Under the pieces are notes generated by a model. It saw only the letters and a program-made list of their open reading frames with translations. It was not told the origin of the DNA and ran no database searches. A stretch of 36,893 nucleotides of DNA from Acidimicrobiia bacterium (lineage in GTDB: Bacteria > Actinomycetota > Acidimicrobiia > Spongiisociales > UBA5794). Of the stretch, positions 8,125 through 16,873 are shown piece by piece (the stretch's first letter is position 1; each line of letters opens with the position of its first letter). The stretch is from assembly GCA_030431785.1 (NCBI GenBank), contig JAUIIM010000014.1, positions 1 through 36,893 of the forward strand, given 5' to 3'. The translations under genes were made by a program, and so were the position numbers.

Positions 8125-9798
8125 TCAGAGCCGCCGGCTCTTGCGGTAGGGCAGGATCTCGATGATCTCCCCTGCCGTGAGCCGGTGCTGCACAGCGTTC
8201 CAGAACGCCGGCTCGAACAGATCGGCATGCTGTTCGTCGAACGCCGCACGCATCTCATCGGACAGACCGAGAAAACGCGGCAGTTCTTCGGGGAATACAT
8301 CGTTTGGACCGACCCCGGCGACGGGATCTCCGATGTCGTGGTCGGGCAGCGGTTTGAACCGACACGCGGTGATCTGCGTCAACTCGTCGTAGTCGTAGAA
8401 GACGACCCGCCCACGCGAGGTGACACCGAAGTTCTTGAGCAGCATGTCACCCGGGAAGATGTTCGACGCTGCGAGGTTCTTGATCGCGGTCCCGTAGTCG
8501 ACGATGGCTCGCTGGGCTTCCGACGGGCCGGTCGCCCGGATGTAGACGTCGAGCGGGGTGACTCGACGTTCGAGATACACGGTCCGAAACATCACGTCGT
8601 CGCCACGGATCGAAACGGTCCGGGAGGCGTCTTGGAGGAGCTCGTCCAAGAGCGGAGGATCGAATCGATCGCGTGGAAGCGCAAGATCGTGGAATCGCTG
8701 TGCCTCCACGAGCCGTCCGGCCCTGTCGTGTCTCGCTACGAGCTGATACCTCTCTGCCACCTGGGTACGCGTCACGTTCTTCTGGGGCGGGAACCGGTCC
8801 CGGATGACCTTGAAGACGACCTCGAAGCCGGGAAGCGTGAAGACGATCATGACGAGACCCTTGACCCCACGGGCCGGAACGAACGAATCGGTCGAGGAAT
8901 CGAGGTATCGCCGCAGCTCGCGGTAGCGCTCGGATTTTGCCTGCTTCCGAAAGCCGATCGATGCCCACAACTCAGACGGCGACCGATGCGGGAGGAGTCG
9001 CCCGAGGAACTCGACTAGTGCTGTGGGTGCCCGCGTTGCGACCAGGAACGCTGCTCTCGTGTATGAAAACAGGATCGACACGTCCTCTTCGCCGAGCATC
9101 AGCGCAGCGAAATACAGGCCACCCGGGCGGTGACGAATCGCGAGTGCGAACGCAACGCGCTCTTCCCCGGATCGCAACTCACCGACGACGTACGCTGCCT
9201 GCCCTCGATAGAACCGACGGCTTACGACCTCCACCTCGTCGGGGACGAATGGGAGTCGCTCCGAGATACGGCCGATGTCCCCGCCCAGGTCGGCCCACGT
9301 CACCTGGAATCGACAATCACGCGCCAGCGATGTCATCCAGGCCTCGACACCGTCGGCCCCGTCATAGGTCACGGTCACATTGCCAAGGACGCCGGTCGGC
9401 GATGTCGGCGCCGGTGGGTCGTCGAGGAACTCGATGTCCTCGTCGACTCCGAGTGTCGCAAACATCTTGCGCGACAGGGAGTTGAAGAAGGACTCGGCGA
9501 TCTCGATGGACGGGTCGGTCAGGTGGGCGTCACGGAACAGATCCCTGGCTGCAGACCAGGCTGCGTGATGGGTCGCGGGACGGAAGCCGAGGTCGGCGAG
9601 CTCACGGATGGTCGCATCGAGGGCGACGCCGTATGCGTCGGTGCGTTCGAGGAGGTCCCGGCGGATTCCGGCCCAGTCCTGCGCCTCAAACCTGACGTGT
9701 GTTCGCCCGTTGATGGCTCGACGTCGTGTCCGGTAGGCGTCAAAACCCCTGCTGGCGGTCTCGGCCAGGAGTTCCGGAGCGATCTCGTTCAGGCTCAG
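8125..9798 (-). CDS. aceK: Isocitrate dehydrogenase kinase/phosphatase AceK (probable CTG start)
   Basis: AceK phosphorylates and dephosphorylates isocitrate dehydrogenase, setting flux between the TCA cycle and the glyoxylate bypass. Diagnostic C-terminal motifs are present: VVFKVIRDRFPPQK (ATP-site lysine), NIFPGDMLLKNFGV and VVFYDYDE (catalytic and metal-binding Asp residues), and GPNDVFPEEL. The frame also carries the family's N-terminal regulatory part (RTHVRFEAQDWAGIRRDL, then IAESFFNSLSRKMF) upstream of the first ATG, which is at 9465. No ATG, GTG or TTG occurs between that ATG and the in-frame TGA inside prs. The best start is CTG at 9798, in a CTGA overlap with the prs stop, giving 557 residues against about 575 for the E. 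coli enzyme. AceK is known chiefly from Proteobacteria. Identity is very secure; the start is inferred. Confidence 0.93.
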   Translation of the reverse strand: MSLNEIAPELLAETASRGFDAYRTRRRAINGRTHVRFEAQDWAGIRRDLLERTDAYGVALDATIRELADLGFRPATHHAAWSAARDLFRDAHLTDPSIEIAESFFNSLSRKMFATLGVDEDIEFLDDPPAPTSPTGVLGNVTVTYDGADGVEAWMTSLARDCRFQVTWADLGGDIGRISERLPFVPDEVEVVSRRFYRGQAAYVVGELRSGEERVAFALAIRHRPGGLYFAALMLGEEDVSILFSYTRAAFLVATRAPTALVEFLGRLLPHRSPSELWASIGFRKQAKSERYRELRRYLDSSTDSFVPARGVKGLVMIVFTLPGFEVVFKVIRDRFPPQKNVTRTQVAERYQLVARHDRAGRLVEAQRFHDLALPRDRFDPPLLDELLQDASRTVSIRGDDVMFRTVYLERRVTPLDVYIRATGPSEAQRAIVDYGTAIKNLAASNIFPGDMLLKNFGVTSRGRVVFYDYDELTQITACRFKPLPDHDIGDPVAGVGPNDVFPEELPRFLGLSDEMRAAFDEQHADLFEPAFWNAVQHRLTAGEIIEILPYRKSRRL

Positions 9799-10766
9799 GT
9801 GTTCTCGCCCTTGAAGATCTCACTCACAGAACTGTCGTTGAAGATCGCTTCGATCGTCCCCGCAACGAGCGGTGCTACGGAGAGCACGGTGAGGTTCGGG
9901 AGGGAGAGCGCTTCCTTCGACACGGGGAGGGTGTTCGTGATGACGATCTCGGAGAATGATGCGTTTCGTAGGCGGTCGATCGCCGGTCCGGACAGCACGC
10001 CGTGTGTGGCGAGCACCTTGACCGAGGCTGCGCCGCGTTCGATCAGCAGCTCGGCACCTGCGACCACGGTTCCAGCGGTGTCGATGATGTCGTCGACGAT
10101 GATGCAGTGACGGTCCTTGACTTCACCGACCACGTGAGATGCCGTCACCTGGTTCCGTCGGTCTGTACGCCGCCGCTTGTAGATGAACGCCACCTCAGCG
10201 TTGAGATGGGCAGCGAATCGGGTGGCACGCTTCACACCACCCGAGTCCGGCGACACGACAGTGAGGTCGCCGTCCATCCGATTCTTCAAATAGTCGGTGA
10301 ACAGCGGCAGAGCGGTCAGAGAGTCGAACGGCTTGTCGATGAAGCCCTGCACCTGTCCCGTGTGGAGATCCACCGAGGCGATGCGATCCGCACCGGCCGC
10401 GAGGAACAGATCGCCCATCAGCCTCGCGGTGATCGGCTCACGGGGTCGCCCCTTCTTGTCCTGTCGGGCATAGCCGTAGAACGGCATCACGGCCGTGATG
10501 CGTTTCGCCGATGCGCGCTTCAGTGCGTCGATCATGATCAACTGTTCCATGACGTGCTCGTTGATCGGACGCGAATGCGACTGGATGACAAAACAATCCG
10601 CTCCCCGGACAGACTCCGTGAAGCGGATATAGATCTCTCCATCGGCGAAGCGGGAGCGTTCCACTCCGCCGAGTTCGACGTCGAGAAGTTTGGCGACCTC
10701 CTCGGCGAGTTCGACGTTCGCCGAACCCGTGAAGACAAGCATTCGTTTCTGCCCAGGACGTTCCAT
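9795..10766 (-). CDS. prs: Ribose-phosphate pyrophosphokinase
   Basis: Prs makes PRPP from ribose 5-phosphate and ATP for nucleotide, His, Trp and NAD synthesis. The 323-residue protein shows FADGEIYIRFTESVRG (near 41), the SHSRPINEHVMEQL segment, the flexible-loop region YGYARQDKK, SVDLHTGQVQGF, and the PRPP-binding loop IIVDDIIDTAGT near 222. Its ATG overlaps the glmU stop by one base (TGATG), the usual actinobacterial glmU-prs coupling. Its own TGA overlaps the proposed CTG start of aceK. Confidence 0.97.
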   Translation of the reverse strand: MERPGQKRMLVFTGSANVELAEEVAKLLDVELGGVERSRFADGEIYIRFTESVRGADCFVIQSHSRPINEHVMEQLIMIDALKRASAKRITAVMPFYGYARQDKKGRPREPITARLMGDLFLAAGADRIASVDLHTGQVQGFIDKPFDSLTALPLFTDYLKNRMDGDLTVVSPDSGGVKRATRFAAHLNAEVAFIYKRRRTDRRNQVTASHVVGEVKDRHCIIVDDIIDTAGTVVAGAELLIERGAASVKVLATHGVLSGPAIDRLRNASFSEIVITNTLPVSKEALSLPNLTVLSVAPLVAGTIEAIFNDSSVSEIFKGENT

Positions 10767-12145
10767 CAGTCCGTCTCTTCTTCCGCTCGCTTGCGGCGCT
10801 TCTCAGCGTAGCCGTCGATGTTGCGTTGGTCACTTCGCGCGATTCCGAGGGCGCCGTCGGGGACGTCCTTCGTGATGACGGACCCAGCACCGGTGGCGGC
10901 ATCGTCCCCGACCTCGACGGGAGCGATCAGCATCGTGTCCGATCCGATCCGGACGCGCGACCCGATCTTGGTGCGGTGTTTCCGGAATCCGTCGTAGTTC
11001 ACGGTCACCGTCGCTGCGCCGATGTTGCTCTTCTCGCCGATGTCCGTGTCACCGATGTAGGAGAGATGGGGTACCTTCGAGCCCTTGCCGACGGTCGACC
11101 CCTTGATCTCGACGAACGCACCGGCCTTGGCACCTTCCTCGAGTACAGCTCCGGGTCTCAGGTAGGTGTACGGACCGACGATCGCCCGGTCCCCGATCGT
11201 GGCTTCGTGCATGACGGCGTACCGAACGGTCGCCCCGGTGCCAATCGAGCTGTCCACGGCGTCGACCTGTGGACCGACGACCGCGCCAGATGCGACACTG
11301 GTTTCGCCCTTCAGCCAAGTATCGGGGTGGATCGTGGAACCCGGCGCAAGCGCAACCGACGGTTCGATGATCGTGCGGGCCGGGTCGGTGATGGACACGC
11401 CTTCGACCATCCAGTGATGGTTGATCCGGGCGACGATCTCGGCGGTGGCGGTTGCGAGTTGTGAGTGGTCGTTGACACCCAAGCCTTCGTCCTCAGGAAC
11501 CGAGACGGCTTCGACGCTGGCCCCGGCCTCGACCAAGATCCCGACGACATCGGTCAGGTAGTACTCCCCTTGGTCGTTGTCCGTCGTGACCCTGGTGAGG
11601 GCGTCCACGAGCTGTTGCCGATCGAACACGTAGACGGACGTGTTCACCTCGCGGATCGAGAGCTCCTCGTCATTCGCGTCCCGATGCTCCACGATCGCCG
11701 AGACGCTTCCGTCGGAACGGACAATCCTTCCGTAGCCCGTGGGGTCGTCGAGGTTCACCGACATGATGGTCGCTGCCGATCCGGCACTCGCATGGCTGTC
11801 GACGAGTGTGCGGAGCGAGGATGGGCGGATCAGCGGCATGTCCCCGGGAAGGACGACGACCGTGTCGACGGACGGGTCGAGAGCGGTGATACCCACCTGC
11901 ACGGCATGTCCGGTCCCGAGTTGTGGCTCCTGGACGACGGCCGTGACGTCATCCGGGCAGGTCTCCGTCACGGTGTCGGCTTGGTGACCGACGACGACCA
12001 CCGTCGATTGGGATGCAAGCAGAGCGGTCTCGGACAATGCCCAATCGAGGAGGGTTCGTCCGCAGACTTCGTGGAGCACCTTGGGGAGATCGCTCTTCAT
12101 CCTGGTGCCCTTGCCCGCGGCAAGGATCACGACTCCGACTCGCAT
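10766..12145 (-). CDS. glmU: Bifunctional GlmU: UDP-GlcNAc pyrophosphorylase / GlcN-1-P acetyltransferase
   Basis: GlmU acetylates glucosamine 1-phosphate and then uridylylates it to UDP-GlcNAc for peptidoglycan. The 459-residue protein has the nucleotidyltransferase motif LAAGKGTRMKSDLPKVLH (residues 8-25), QLGTGHAVQ near 95, then a C-terminal left-handed beta-helix of hexapeptide repeats from about 260 (for example TIGDRAIVGPYTYLRPGAVL) with the acetyltransferase landmark IGAATVTVNYDGFRKHRT. ATG at 12145 begins MRVGVVILAAG. Upstream on the same strand lies tRNA-Gln. Confidence 0.97.
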   Translation of the reverse strand: MRVGVVILAAGKGTRMKSDLPKVLHEVCGRTLLDWALSETALLASQSTVVVVGHQADTVTETCPDDVTAVVQEPQLGTGHAVQVGITALDPSVDTVVVLPGDMPLIRPSSLRTLVDSHASAGSAATIMSVNLDDPTGYGRIVRSDGSVSAIVEHRDANDEELSIREVNTSVYVFDRQQLVDALTRVTTDNDQGEYYLTDVVGILVEAGASVEAVSVPEDEGLGVNDHSQLATATAEIVARINHHWMVEGVSITDPARTIIEPSVALAPGSTIHPDTWLKGETSVASGAVVGPQVDAVDSSIGTGATVRYAVMHEATIGDRAIVGPYTYLRPGAVLEEGAKAGAFVEIKGSTVGKGSKVPHLSYIGDTDIGEKSNIGAATVTVNYDGFRKHRTKIGSRVRIGSDTMLIAPVEVGDDAATGAGSVITKDVPDGALGIARSDQRNIDGYAEKRRKRAEEETD

Positions 12146-12271
12146 CGGTTTCCTATCGACGTCGACTGTTCGATCCTAGGTCACCCATTCAACACCCATC
12201 CGTTGCGCTGTGGATGGGTTTCACGCCGGACGATCGCACGATGAACTCACTCGCGCGTTCGCTGGGTATCG

Positions 12272-12343
12272 CTGGGGGGACAGGACTCGAACCCGTTCTA
12301 GATGGACCAAAACCACCTGTGCTGCCAATTACACCACCCCCCA
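12272..12343 (-). tRNA. trnQ: tRNA-Gln (anticodon TTG)
   Basis: A 72-base cloverleaf on the minus strand. Acceptor arm TGGGGGG pairs with CCCCCCA; D arm GTGT/GCAC closes loop AATTGGCA; anticodon stem GGTGG/CCATC encloses TTTTGGT, giving anticodon TTG; T arm ACGGG/CCTGT encloses TTCGAGT. The discriminator base is G and CCA is not encoded. It sits between ispE and glmU, all on the same strand, with no integrase or duplicated end that would mark an attachment site. Confidence 0.95.
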
Positions 12344-12371
12344 TCGCGGGGACGGGCACCGAGTGTATCGG

Positions 12372-13232
12372 TCATCCATCGACACGCCTCCACCCGGACG
12401 CCGCGAGATCGACCCCAACGGCGAGCCTTGTCGGCATGGAGACCGAGCGAGCCGCCTCGTCCGCCTCTTCACGGGATGCGAAGTAGGCGAACAGGGACGA
12501 TCCGGAACCGGACATGGCGACCGGCACACCCCACAGACCAGAGAGCTCGTCTGCCCACTCCCCGACGCGAGGGTCGAGTGAAACGGCCGCCGGGAACAGG
12601 TCGTTTCGCATCGGCTCACGACCCCGGAGCGCAGGAGGGAGCGACGCATCCGCGATGGATGGCCCTTCGGGGCCATCCAGTTCATCCCACCGACGGAACA
12701 CGGCGGGGGTCGGTAGACCGAACGGGGGTACGACGACGGCCAGAGCAAAGCCTTCGAGCGGAGACGCCGGCTCGACGACCTCACCGCGACCTCGGACGAT
12801 CGCGGTGCCACCGGTGAGAGCAAACGGGACGTCGGATCCGAGGGATGCCGCAAATGCCGATGCGTCCTCGTGGTCGAGGTGGAACGTGTCACGGAACAAC
12901 CCGATGACCGCTGCTGCATCGGCGCTTCCTCCCCCGAGCCCGGCACCCGAGGGAATCCGCTTCTGAACGTCCAGATGCATCGGAGTCGGGATGCGGGACG
13001 CCCGCCGCATCGTCTCGAGCGCTCGCCATGCGAGATTGCTCTCGTCGGCTGGCGCTTCGTCGTTCGAGACCGTGATCATGTCGTCGTCGGCAGGGGTCAC
13101 CACGACCGTGTCATGGAGCGAGATCGATTGGAAGATCCCGCGCAACGGGTGATACCCGTCGGCGGACCCCCGGTAGACAGCAAGTGCGAGATTCACCTTG
13201 GCGAAGGCATGGGCGTTGAGCGGGTCGATCAT
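12372..13232 (-). CDS. ispE: 4-diphosphocytidyl-2-C-methyl-D-erythritol kinase
   Basis: IspE is the ATP-dependent GHMP kinase of the MEP isoprenoid pathway. The 286-residue product has the N-terminal FAKVNLALAV (residues 10-19), the ATP-binding glycine loop GAGLGGGSADAA near 95, and a late GSGSSLFAYF segment near 242. Its ATG overlaps the rsmA stop as ATGA, the conserved rsmA-ispE pairing of actinobacteria. The stop lies 28 bases before tRNA-Gln. Confidence 0.95.
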   Translation of the reverse strand: MIDPLNAHAFAKVNLALAVYRGSADGYHPLRGIFQSISLHDTVVVTPADDDMITVSNDEAPADESNLAWRALETMRRASRIPTPMHLDVQKRIPSGAGLGGGSADAAAVIGLFRDTFHLDHEDASAFAASLGSDVPFALTGGTAIVRGRGEVVEPASPLEGFALAVVVPPFGLPTPAVFRRWDELDGPEGPSIADASLPPALRGREPMRNDLFPAAVSLDPRVGEWADELSGLWGVPVAMSGSGSSLFAYFASREEADEAARSVSMPTRLAVGVDLAASGWRRVDG

Positions 13233-14059
13233 CGCATCGCCCTCCCTTGTTCAGCGAGCGCAAGAAACGCCGTCGGCTCGAGTTGCTCGGGCCTGGCCGT
13301 CGGGTCAACCCCGGCGGCTTCGATCTGGTCGACGCTGAGTACACCGGACAGGGATCTGCGCAACATCTTGCGCCGCTGCCCGAACGCGATCGTCGCCATC
13401 TCGACCGCGTGCCCGGCTGCGGGATCCGACTGGATCCGGTCGATACGAACGACCGCTGACTCGACGGAGGGGGCAGGCTCGAACACCTGAGGGGGCACAC
13501 GGAAAGCGATCGACGCCTCGCCGTACAGCGCCGTCACCACCGACGGGATACCGTAGGTCTTGCTCCCCGGGCCGGCCACCAGCCGCTCGGCGACTTCGAG
13601 CTGGACCATGGTCACGAGACGGGCGACGTTCGCATCGAACTGGAGGACGTCGAGCACGATCCCCGTTCCGACGTTGTACGGCAGGTTTGCCACGAGTACC
13701 CATCCGGTTCCGTCCAGCGCTTTCGACATCCGGATCGCCGTTGCGTCACCAAAGCGGACATCGACGTTGTCGCGGTCACCCACGGTGTCGAGCAGGATCG
13801 TCTCGAGTCCGCGGTCGATCTCGAACGCCACGACCCTTTCGGCCGCACCCGCAAGCGCAACGGTGAGTGCGCCTGTTCCGGGACCGATCTCCACGACCCG
13901 ACTCCCCGGTCCGACATCGGCGACCCTGACGATCTTCTGGACGATGTTCGGGTCGGCCAAGAAGTTCTGGCCGTACGCTTTGCTCGGTGTGACGTCGTGC
14001 TCAGCGAGGAGCGAGTGGATCTCCGAACGAGCCTGCAGTCCCTGGTCGAAGTCATGCAC
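13229..14059 (-). CDS. rsmA: 16S rRNA (adenine1518/1519-N6)-dimethyltransferase
   Basis: RsmA (KsgA) dimethylates two adenines near the 3' end of 16S rRNA during small-subunit assembly. Motifs: KAYGQNFLADPNIVQKIV near residue 27, SAM-binding EIGPGTGALT near 58, catalytic NLPYNVGT near 125, and late family segment FGQRRKMLRRSL near 235. I chose GTG at 14059 (MHDFDQGLQARSEIH after formylation), preceded by GAGGA nine bases upstream; the frame is open 14 codons further but through tatD sequence. It overlaps the tatD stop by eight bases. The product is 276 residues, normal for the family. Confidence 0.94.
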   Translation of the reverse strand: MHDFDQGLQARSEIHSLLAEHDVTPSKAYGQNFLADPNIVQKIVRVADVGPGSRVVEIGPGTGALTVALAGAAERVVAFEIDRGLETILLDTVGDRDNVDVRFGDATAIRMSKALDGTGWVLVANLPYNVGTGIVLDVLQFDANVARLVTMVQLEVAERLVAGPGSKTYGIPSVVTALYGEASIAFRVPPQVFEPAPSVESAVVRIDRIQSDPAAGHAVEMATIAFGQRRKMLRRSLSGVLSVDQIEAAGVDPTARPEQLEPTAFLALAEQGRAMR

Positions 14060-14819
14060 GGTTGAAGATCCTCGACGCGTTCTCTGAGGTCTGTCGGGCA
14101 ACCTCGTCCGGGTCCACGCCCCAGATCGCCGCCAATGTCTCCCCTGTGTGTCGCACGAACGCTGGTTCGTTCGGTTCGCCGCGATGGGGTGCTGGAGTCA
14201 GGTACGGGCTGTCCGTCTCTACGACCGTGCGGTCGCGGGGAACGTGCTTGGCCGCGATGCGCAGCGTCTCACCGGTCTCAAAGGTCAGCGGACCCGCGAA
14301 CGAGAACGACACGCCGAGCTCGGCGAAACGCTTCGTCCACTTCCGTCCTCCGGTCCAGCAATGGAGGAGTGCTCGCTCACCAAGATCCGCCCCGGACAGC
14401 ACCTCATACACGTCTGCGAATGCATCCCTGCAATGAATGATGAGCGGTTTCGAGAGTTGCCCTGCGAGGGCGACCTGATCGCGGAATGCCTGGAGCTGTG
14501 CATCCTTCGGTGCGAGGTTCCGGTAGTAGTCGAGCCCACATTCACCGATGGCGTGGGAACGGGCCGCCAGCGCCTCGATGTCCGCGCGTTGGTCCTCCCA
14601 ACGCTCGGCATCGTGCGGGTGAAGTCCAACCGACCACAGCACCGTGTCACCGAATCGTTCGTGCAGCTCTTCGCTTGCGGTGGCCGTCGCGACATCGACA
14701 CCCGGACACATGATCCATTCCACGCCGGCGTCGTGGGCACGTTCGAGCACGGCCGCGGGGTCCTCATCGAGCAGGAACAGGTGCCCGTGGGTGTCGACCC
14801 AGGTTCCCCGGTCCGGCAT
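14052..14819 (-). CDS. tatD: TatD family metal-dependent DNase
   Basis: TatD proteins are metal-dependent hydrolases with a TIM barrel, reported as 3'-5' DNases. The 255-residue product has the N-terminal metal motif DTHGHL (residues 9-14), GECGLDYYRN near 93, the metal-binding IIHCRDA near 129, LLHCWTGG near 153, and the C-terminal ETDSPYLTP near 200. It lies three bases after metG and overlaps rsmA, the typical metG-tatD-rsmA-ispE order. Start ATG at 14819. Confidence 0.93.
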   Translation of the reverse strand: MPDRGTWVDTHGHLFLLDEDPAAVLERAHDAGVEWIMCPGVDVATATASEELHERFGDTVLWSVGLHPHDAERWEDQRADIEALAARSHAIGECGLDYYRNLAPKDAQLQAFRDQVALAGQLSKPLIIHCRDAFADVYEVLSGADLGERALLHCWTGGRKWTKRFAELGVSFSFAGPLTFETGETLRIAAKHVPRDRTVVETDSPYLTPAPHRGEPNEPAFVRHTGETLAAIWGVDPDEVARQTSENASRIFNRA

Positions 14820-14822
14820 GGA

Positions 14823-16469
14823 TCAGCTGTCCTCGTCGTCGAGTTCGACCTTGCTGAAGAGCGGAGGAAGTTCGCCGAGCGTCGTCCCGGCCGCCACCGT
14901 CGGGGCCCGCCATGCCACTCCATCCGCCGTCGACACGCCGAACGCCTCGAGTACGGCTTCCGACGTCGTCGGCATGTAGGGCCACAAACTGACGGCAGCG
15001 GAGACGATCATCTGCGATGCGACCCACAGGATGGTCCCAGCCCTCGGGAGATCGGTCTTGGCCACCGTCCACGGCGCCATGTCGGACAAATAGGCGTTGG
15101 CTTCCTGTGCGCCCTGCATCGCCCGCGCAACCCCGCCACGGAGTTTCACGTCGTCGAGCAACGCTCCAGTATCGACGACCGTTGCTGCTGCTCGAGCGAG
15201 CGCAGCCTCGTCCTCAGGTGCCAGGTCGCCGTGTTGCTGGACCACACCGTCGAAGTACCGGCCGGTCATCGAAACCACGCGGTTCACGAGGTTCCCCCAG
15301 GTCGCGACGAGCTCTTCGTTGATCCGGCGTGCGATTTCGTCATCGTCGAGATCGGTGTCGTTCGTCTCTGGCAGGTTCTGTGCGATGGCGTAGCGCAACC
15401 CGTCCGTCTCGAACCGATCGAGGTACCAGCTGAGTGGTCGACCGACCCCCATCGACTTCGATGCCTTCTTGCCCCCGAACGTGACGTACTGGTTGGCCGG
15501 CACGTCGGTGGGGAGGTTCAGCCCTCCGTGCCCCATCAGAAGGGCAGGCCAATAGATGGCGTGGAACGGGATGTTGTCCTTGCCGACGAAGTAGTAGGAC
15601 TCGGCGTCCGGATCTTCCCACCACGCCTTCCAGGCATCCGGCGTGCCCTGCGCTTCGGCCCACTCCTGCGGCGCCGAGAGATAGCCCATGACCGCTTCCC
15701 ACCACACGTAGATCGACTTGCCGGGGCCGAGATCGTCTACGGGGAGGGGAACACCCCATTCGAGGTCCCTCGTGAACGCACGGTCGTGCAGACCCTCGGT
15801 GACCATCCCGATCGCAAAGTTGAGGACGTGCGGTCGCCACCCTTCTCGACTGTTCAGCCATTCGAGCAGAGGTTCGTTGAATTCGGACAACTTCCAGTAG
15901 TAATGCTCCGTCTCGCGCAGCACGGGTCGGGTACCGGAGAACTTGCTCCGCGGGTCGATCAGGTCGATCGGATCCAGGGTCTTGCCACAGTTGTCACACT
16001 GGTCGCCGCGGGCGTGCGGATACTCGCAATTCGGGCAGGTGCCCTCCACATACCGGTCGGGAAGGAATCGGCCCTCCTTCTCGTCGTAGAACTGCTCCGA
16101 GGTGTCTGTGTAGAGATACCCGTTGTCGAGCAGCTTCAGGAAGAAGTCCTGCACGACGCGTCGGTGCGTGTCGGTCCCCGTGGTGGTGAACAGATCGAAC
16201 TCGATGTCGAGATCGTCCCAGTACGTGAGGAACTCGGGGTGATACTTGCCGACGATGTCCGCCGGCGAAACACCGAGCTCGTCGGCCTTCACGGTGATCG
16301 GTGTGCCGTGGACATCCGACCCGGAGACCATCAGTACGTCGTCGCCCTTGGCGCGGCGGTACCGCGCATAGATGTCGGGAGGGAGATACGCACCAGCGAT
16401 GTGCCCAAGGTGGAGCGGCCCCTGTGCGTAGGGCCATGCAACAGCGACGAGTACCTTCTTCGAAGTCAT
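14823..16469 (-). CDS. metG: Methionyl-tRNA synthetase
   Basis: MetG charges tRNA-Met. The 548-residue product has the class I signature PLHLGHIAG (HIGH equivalent) near residue 18, a zinc knuckle with CPNC and CDNC near 145-160, and KASKSMG (KMSKS equivalent) near 330. It lacks the C-terminal EMAP-type tRNA-binding domain, as in many actinobacteria. ATG at 16469 gives MTSKKVLVAVAWPYAQG; further upstream the open frame runs only into repeat-rich spacer. A weak ribosome-binding site suggests a short or absent leader. The antisense strand is also open for a long way, but that is a codon-bias shadow. Confidence 0.95.
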   Translation of the reverse strand: MTSKKVLVAVAWPYAQGPLHLGHIAGAYLPPDIYARYRRAKGDDVLMVSGSDVHGTPITVKADELGVSPADIVGKYHPEFLTYWDDLDIEFDLFTTTGTDTHRRVVQDFFLKLLDNGYLYTDTSEQFYDEKEGRFLPDRYVEGTCPNCEYPHARGDQCDNCGKTLDPIDLIDPRSKFSGTRPVLRETEHYYWKLSEFNEPLLEWLNSREGWRPHVLNFAIGMVTEGLHDRAFTRDLEWGVPLPVDDLGPGKSIYVWWEAVMGYLSAPQEWAEAQGTPDAWKAWWEDPDAESYYFVGKDNIPFHAIYWPALLMGHGGLNLPTDVPANQYVTFGGKKASKSMGVGRPLSWYLDRFETDGLRYAIAQNLPETNDTDLDDDEIARRINEELVATWGNLVNRVVSMTGRYFDGVVQQHGDLAPEDEAALARAAATVVDTGALLDDVKLRGGVARAMQGAQEANAYLSDMAPWTVAKTDLPRAGTILWVASQMIVSAAVSLWPYMPTTSEAVLEAFGVSTADGVAWRAPTVAAGTTLGELPPLFSKVELDDEDS

Positions 16470-16831
16470 GCGTCGCAGAGTAACGGGGGAAGGGCAGTTG
16501 GGAGTTGGGGGGGGGAGAGAGCCATGAGCCATGAGCCGTGCGCCCTGAGCCGGAAACGGTTGGGGGTTGAGAGTTGGAATGTGGAAGTTGCGAGGAGATG
16601 GTTAGGGGATGGGGATTGGCGCTGCTTGCTTCAGATGGTCGAGCCGAGCGCCGTAGTTTCTACTTTCGACTTCCACGTCTTCGCCATTCGTCCTTCGTCC
16701 TTCCGGGCCATGAGCCAGGCGCATGAGCCGGACTCGCCGGGTGTGGGTACGCAGCAACCGGGCGAACTGATCGAGCATCGATGATCGAGGATCCTGAAGC
16801 TGCAACCACGACCAGTACCGAAACGCTTCTG
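16470..16831. repeat. Repeat-rich divergent spacer metG / AbrB-like gene
   Basis: About 400 bases separate two divergent genes, and most of it is 7-base-period degenerate words. 16494-16520 has GTTGGGA/GTTGGGG words and a run of nine or more G. 16521-16551 has CATGAGC twice followed by related words. 16559-16620 has TTGGGGG, TTGAGAG, TTGGAAT and similar G-rich words. 16681-16735 has TTCGTCC twice, then ATGAGCC words. No conserved reading frame or RNA fold is evident. Composition differs from the flanking genes. Confidence 0.7.
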
Positions 16832-16837
16832 TAGGCT
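16832..16837 (+). promoter_or_regulatory. Possible -10 box for the AbrB-like gene
   Basis: TAGGCT lies 36 bases before the GTG start and is followed by AGGAAGGA near the start. The identical hexamer precedes the second SLH gene (32239), supporting it as a genuine -10 type here. No clear -35 is seen. Confidence 0.4.
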
Positions 16838-16873
16838 TCACGTTGTTCGGGGGGACACAGGAAGGATCACAGA

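Noticed and set aside
9463..9798. Frameshift or decayed 5' end in aceK
   Set aside because: The frame is continuous from the CTG to the stop and carries conserved sequence throughout; only the start codon is unusual.
12272..12343. tRNA-Gln as an integration site
   Set aside because: No integrase, no duplicated tRNA end, and flanking genes are core genes in conserved order.
14148..16784. 878-codon open frame on the plus strand over metG and tatD
   Set aside because: It is the antisense shadow of GC-rich coding sequence; the product has no family motif, while metG and tatD motifs are clear.
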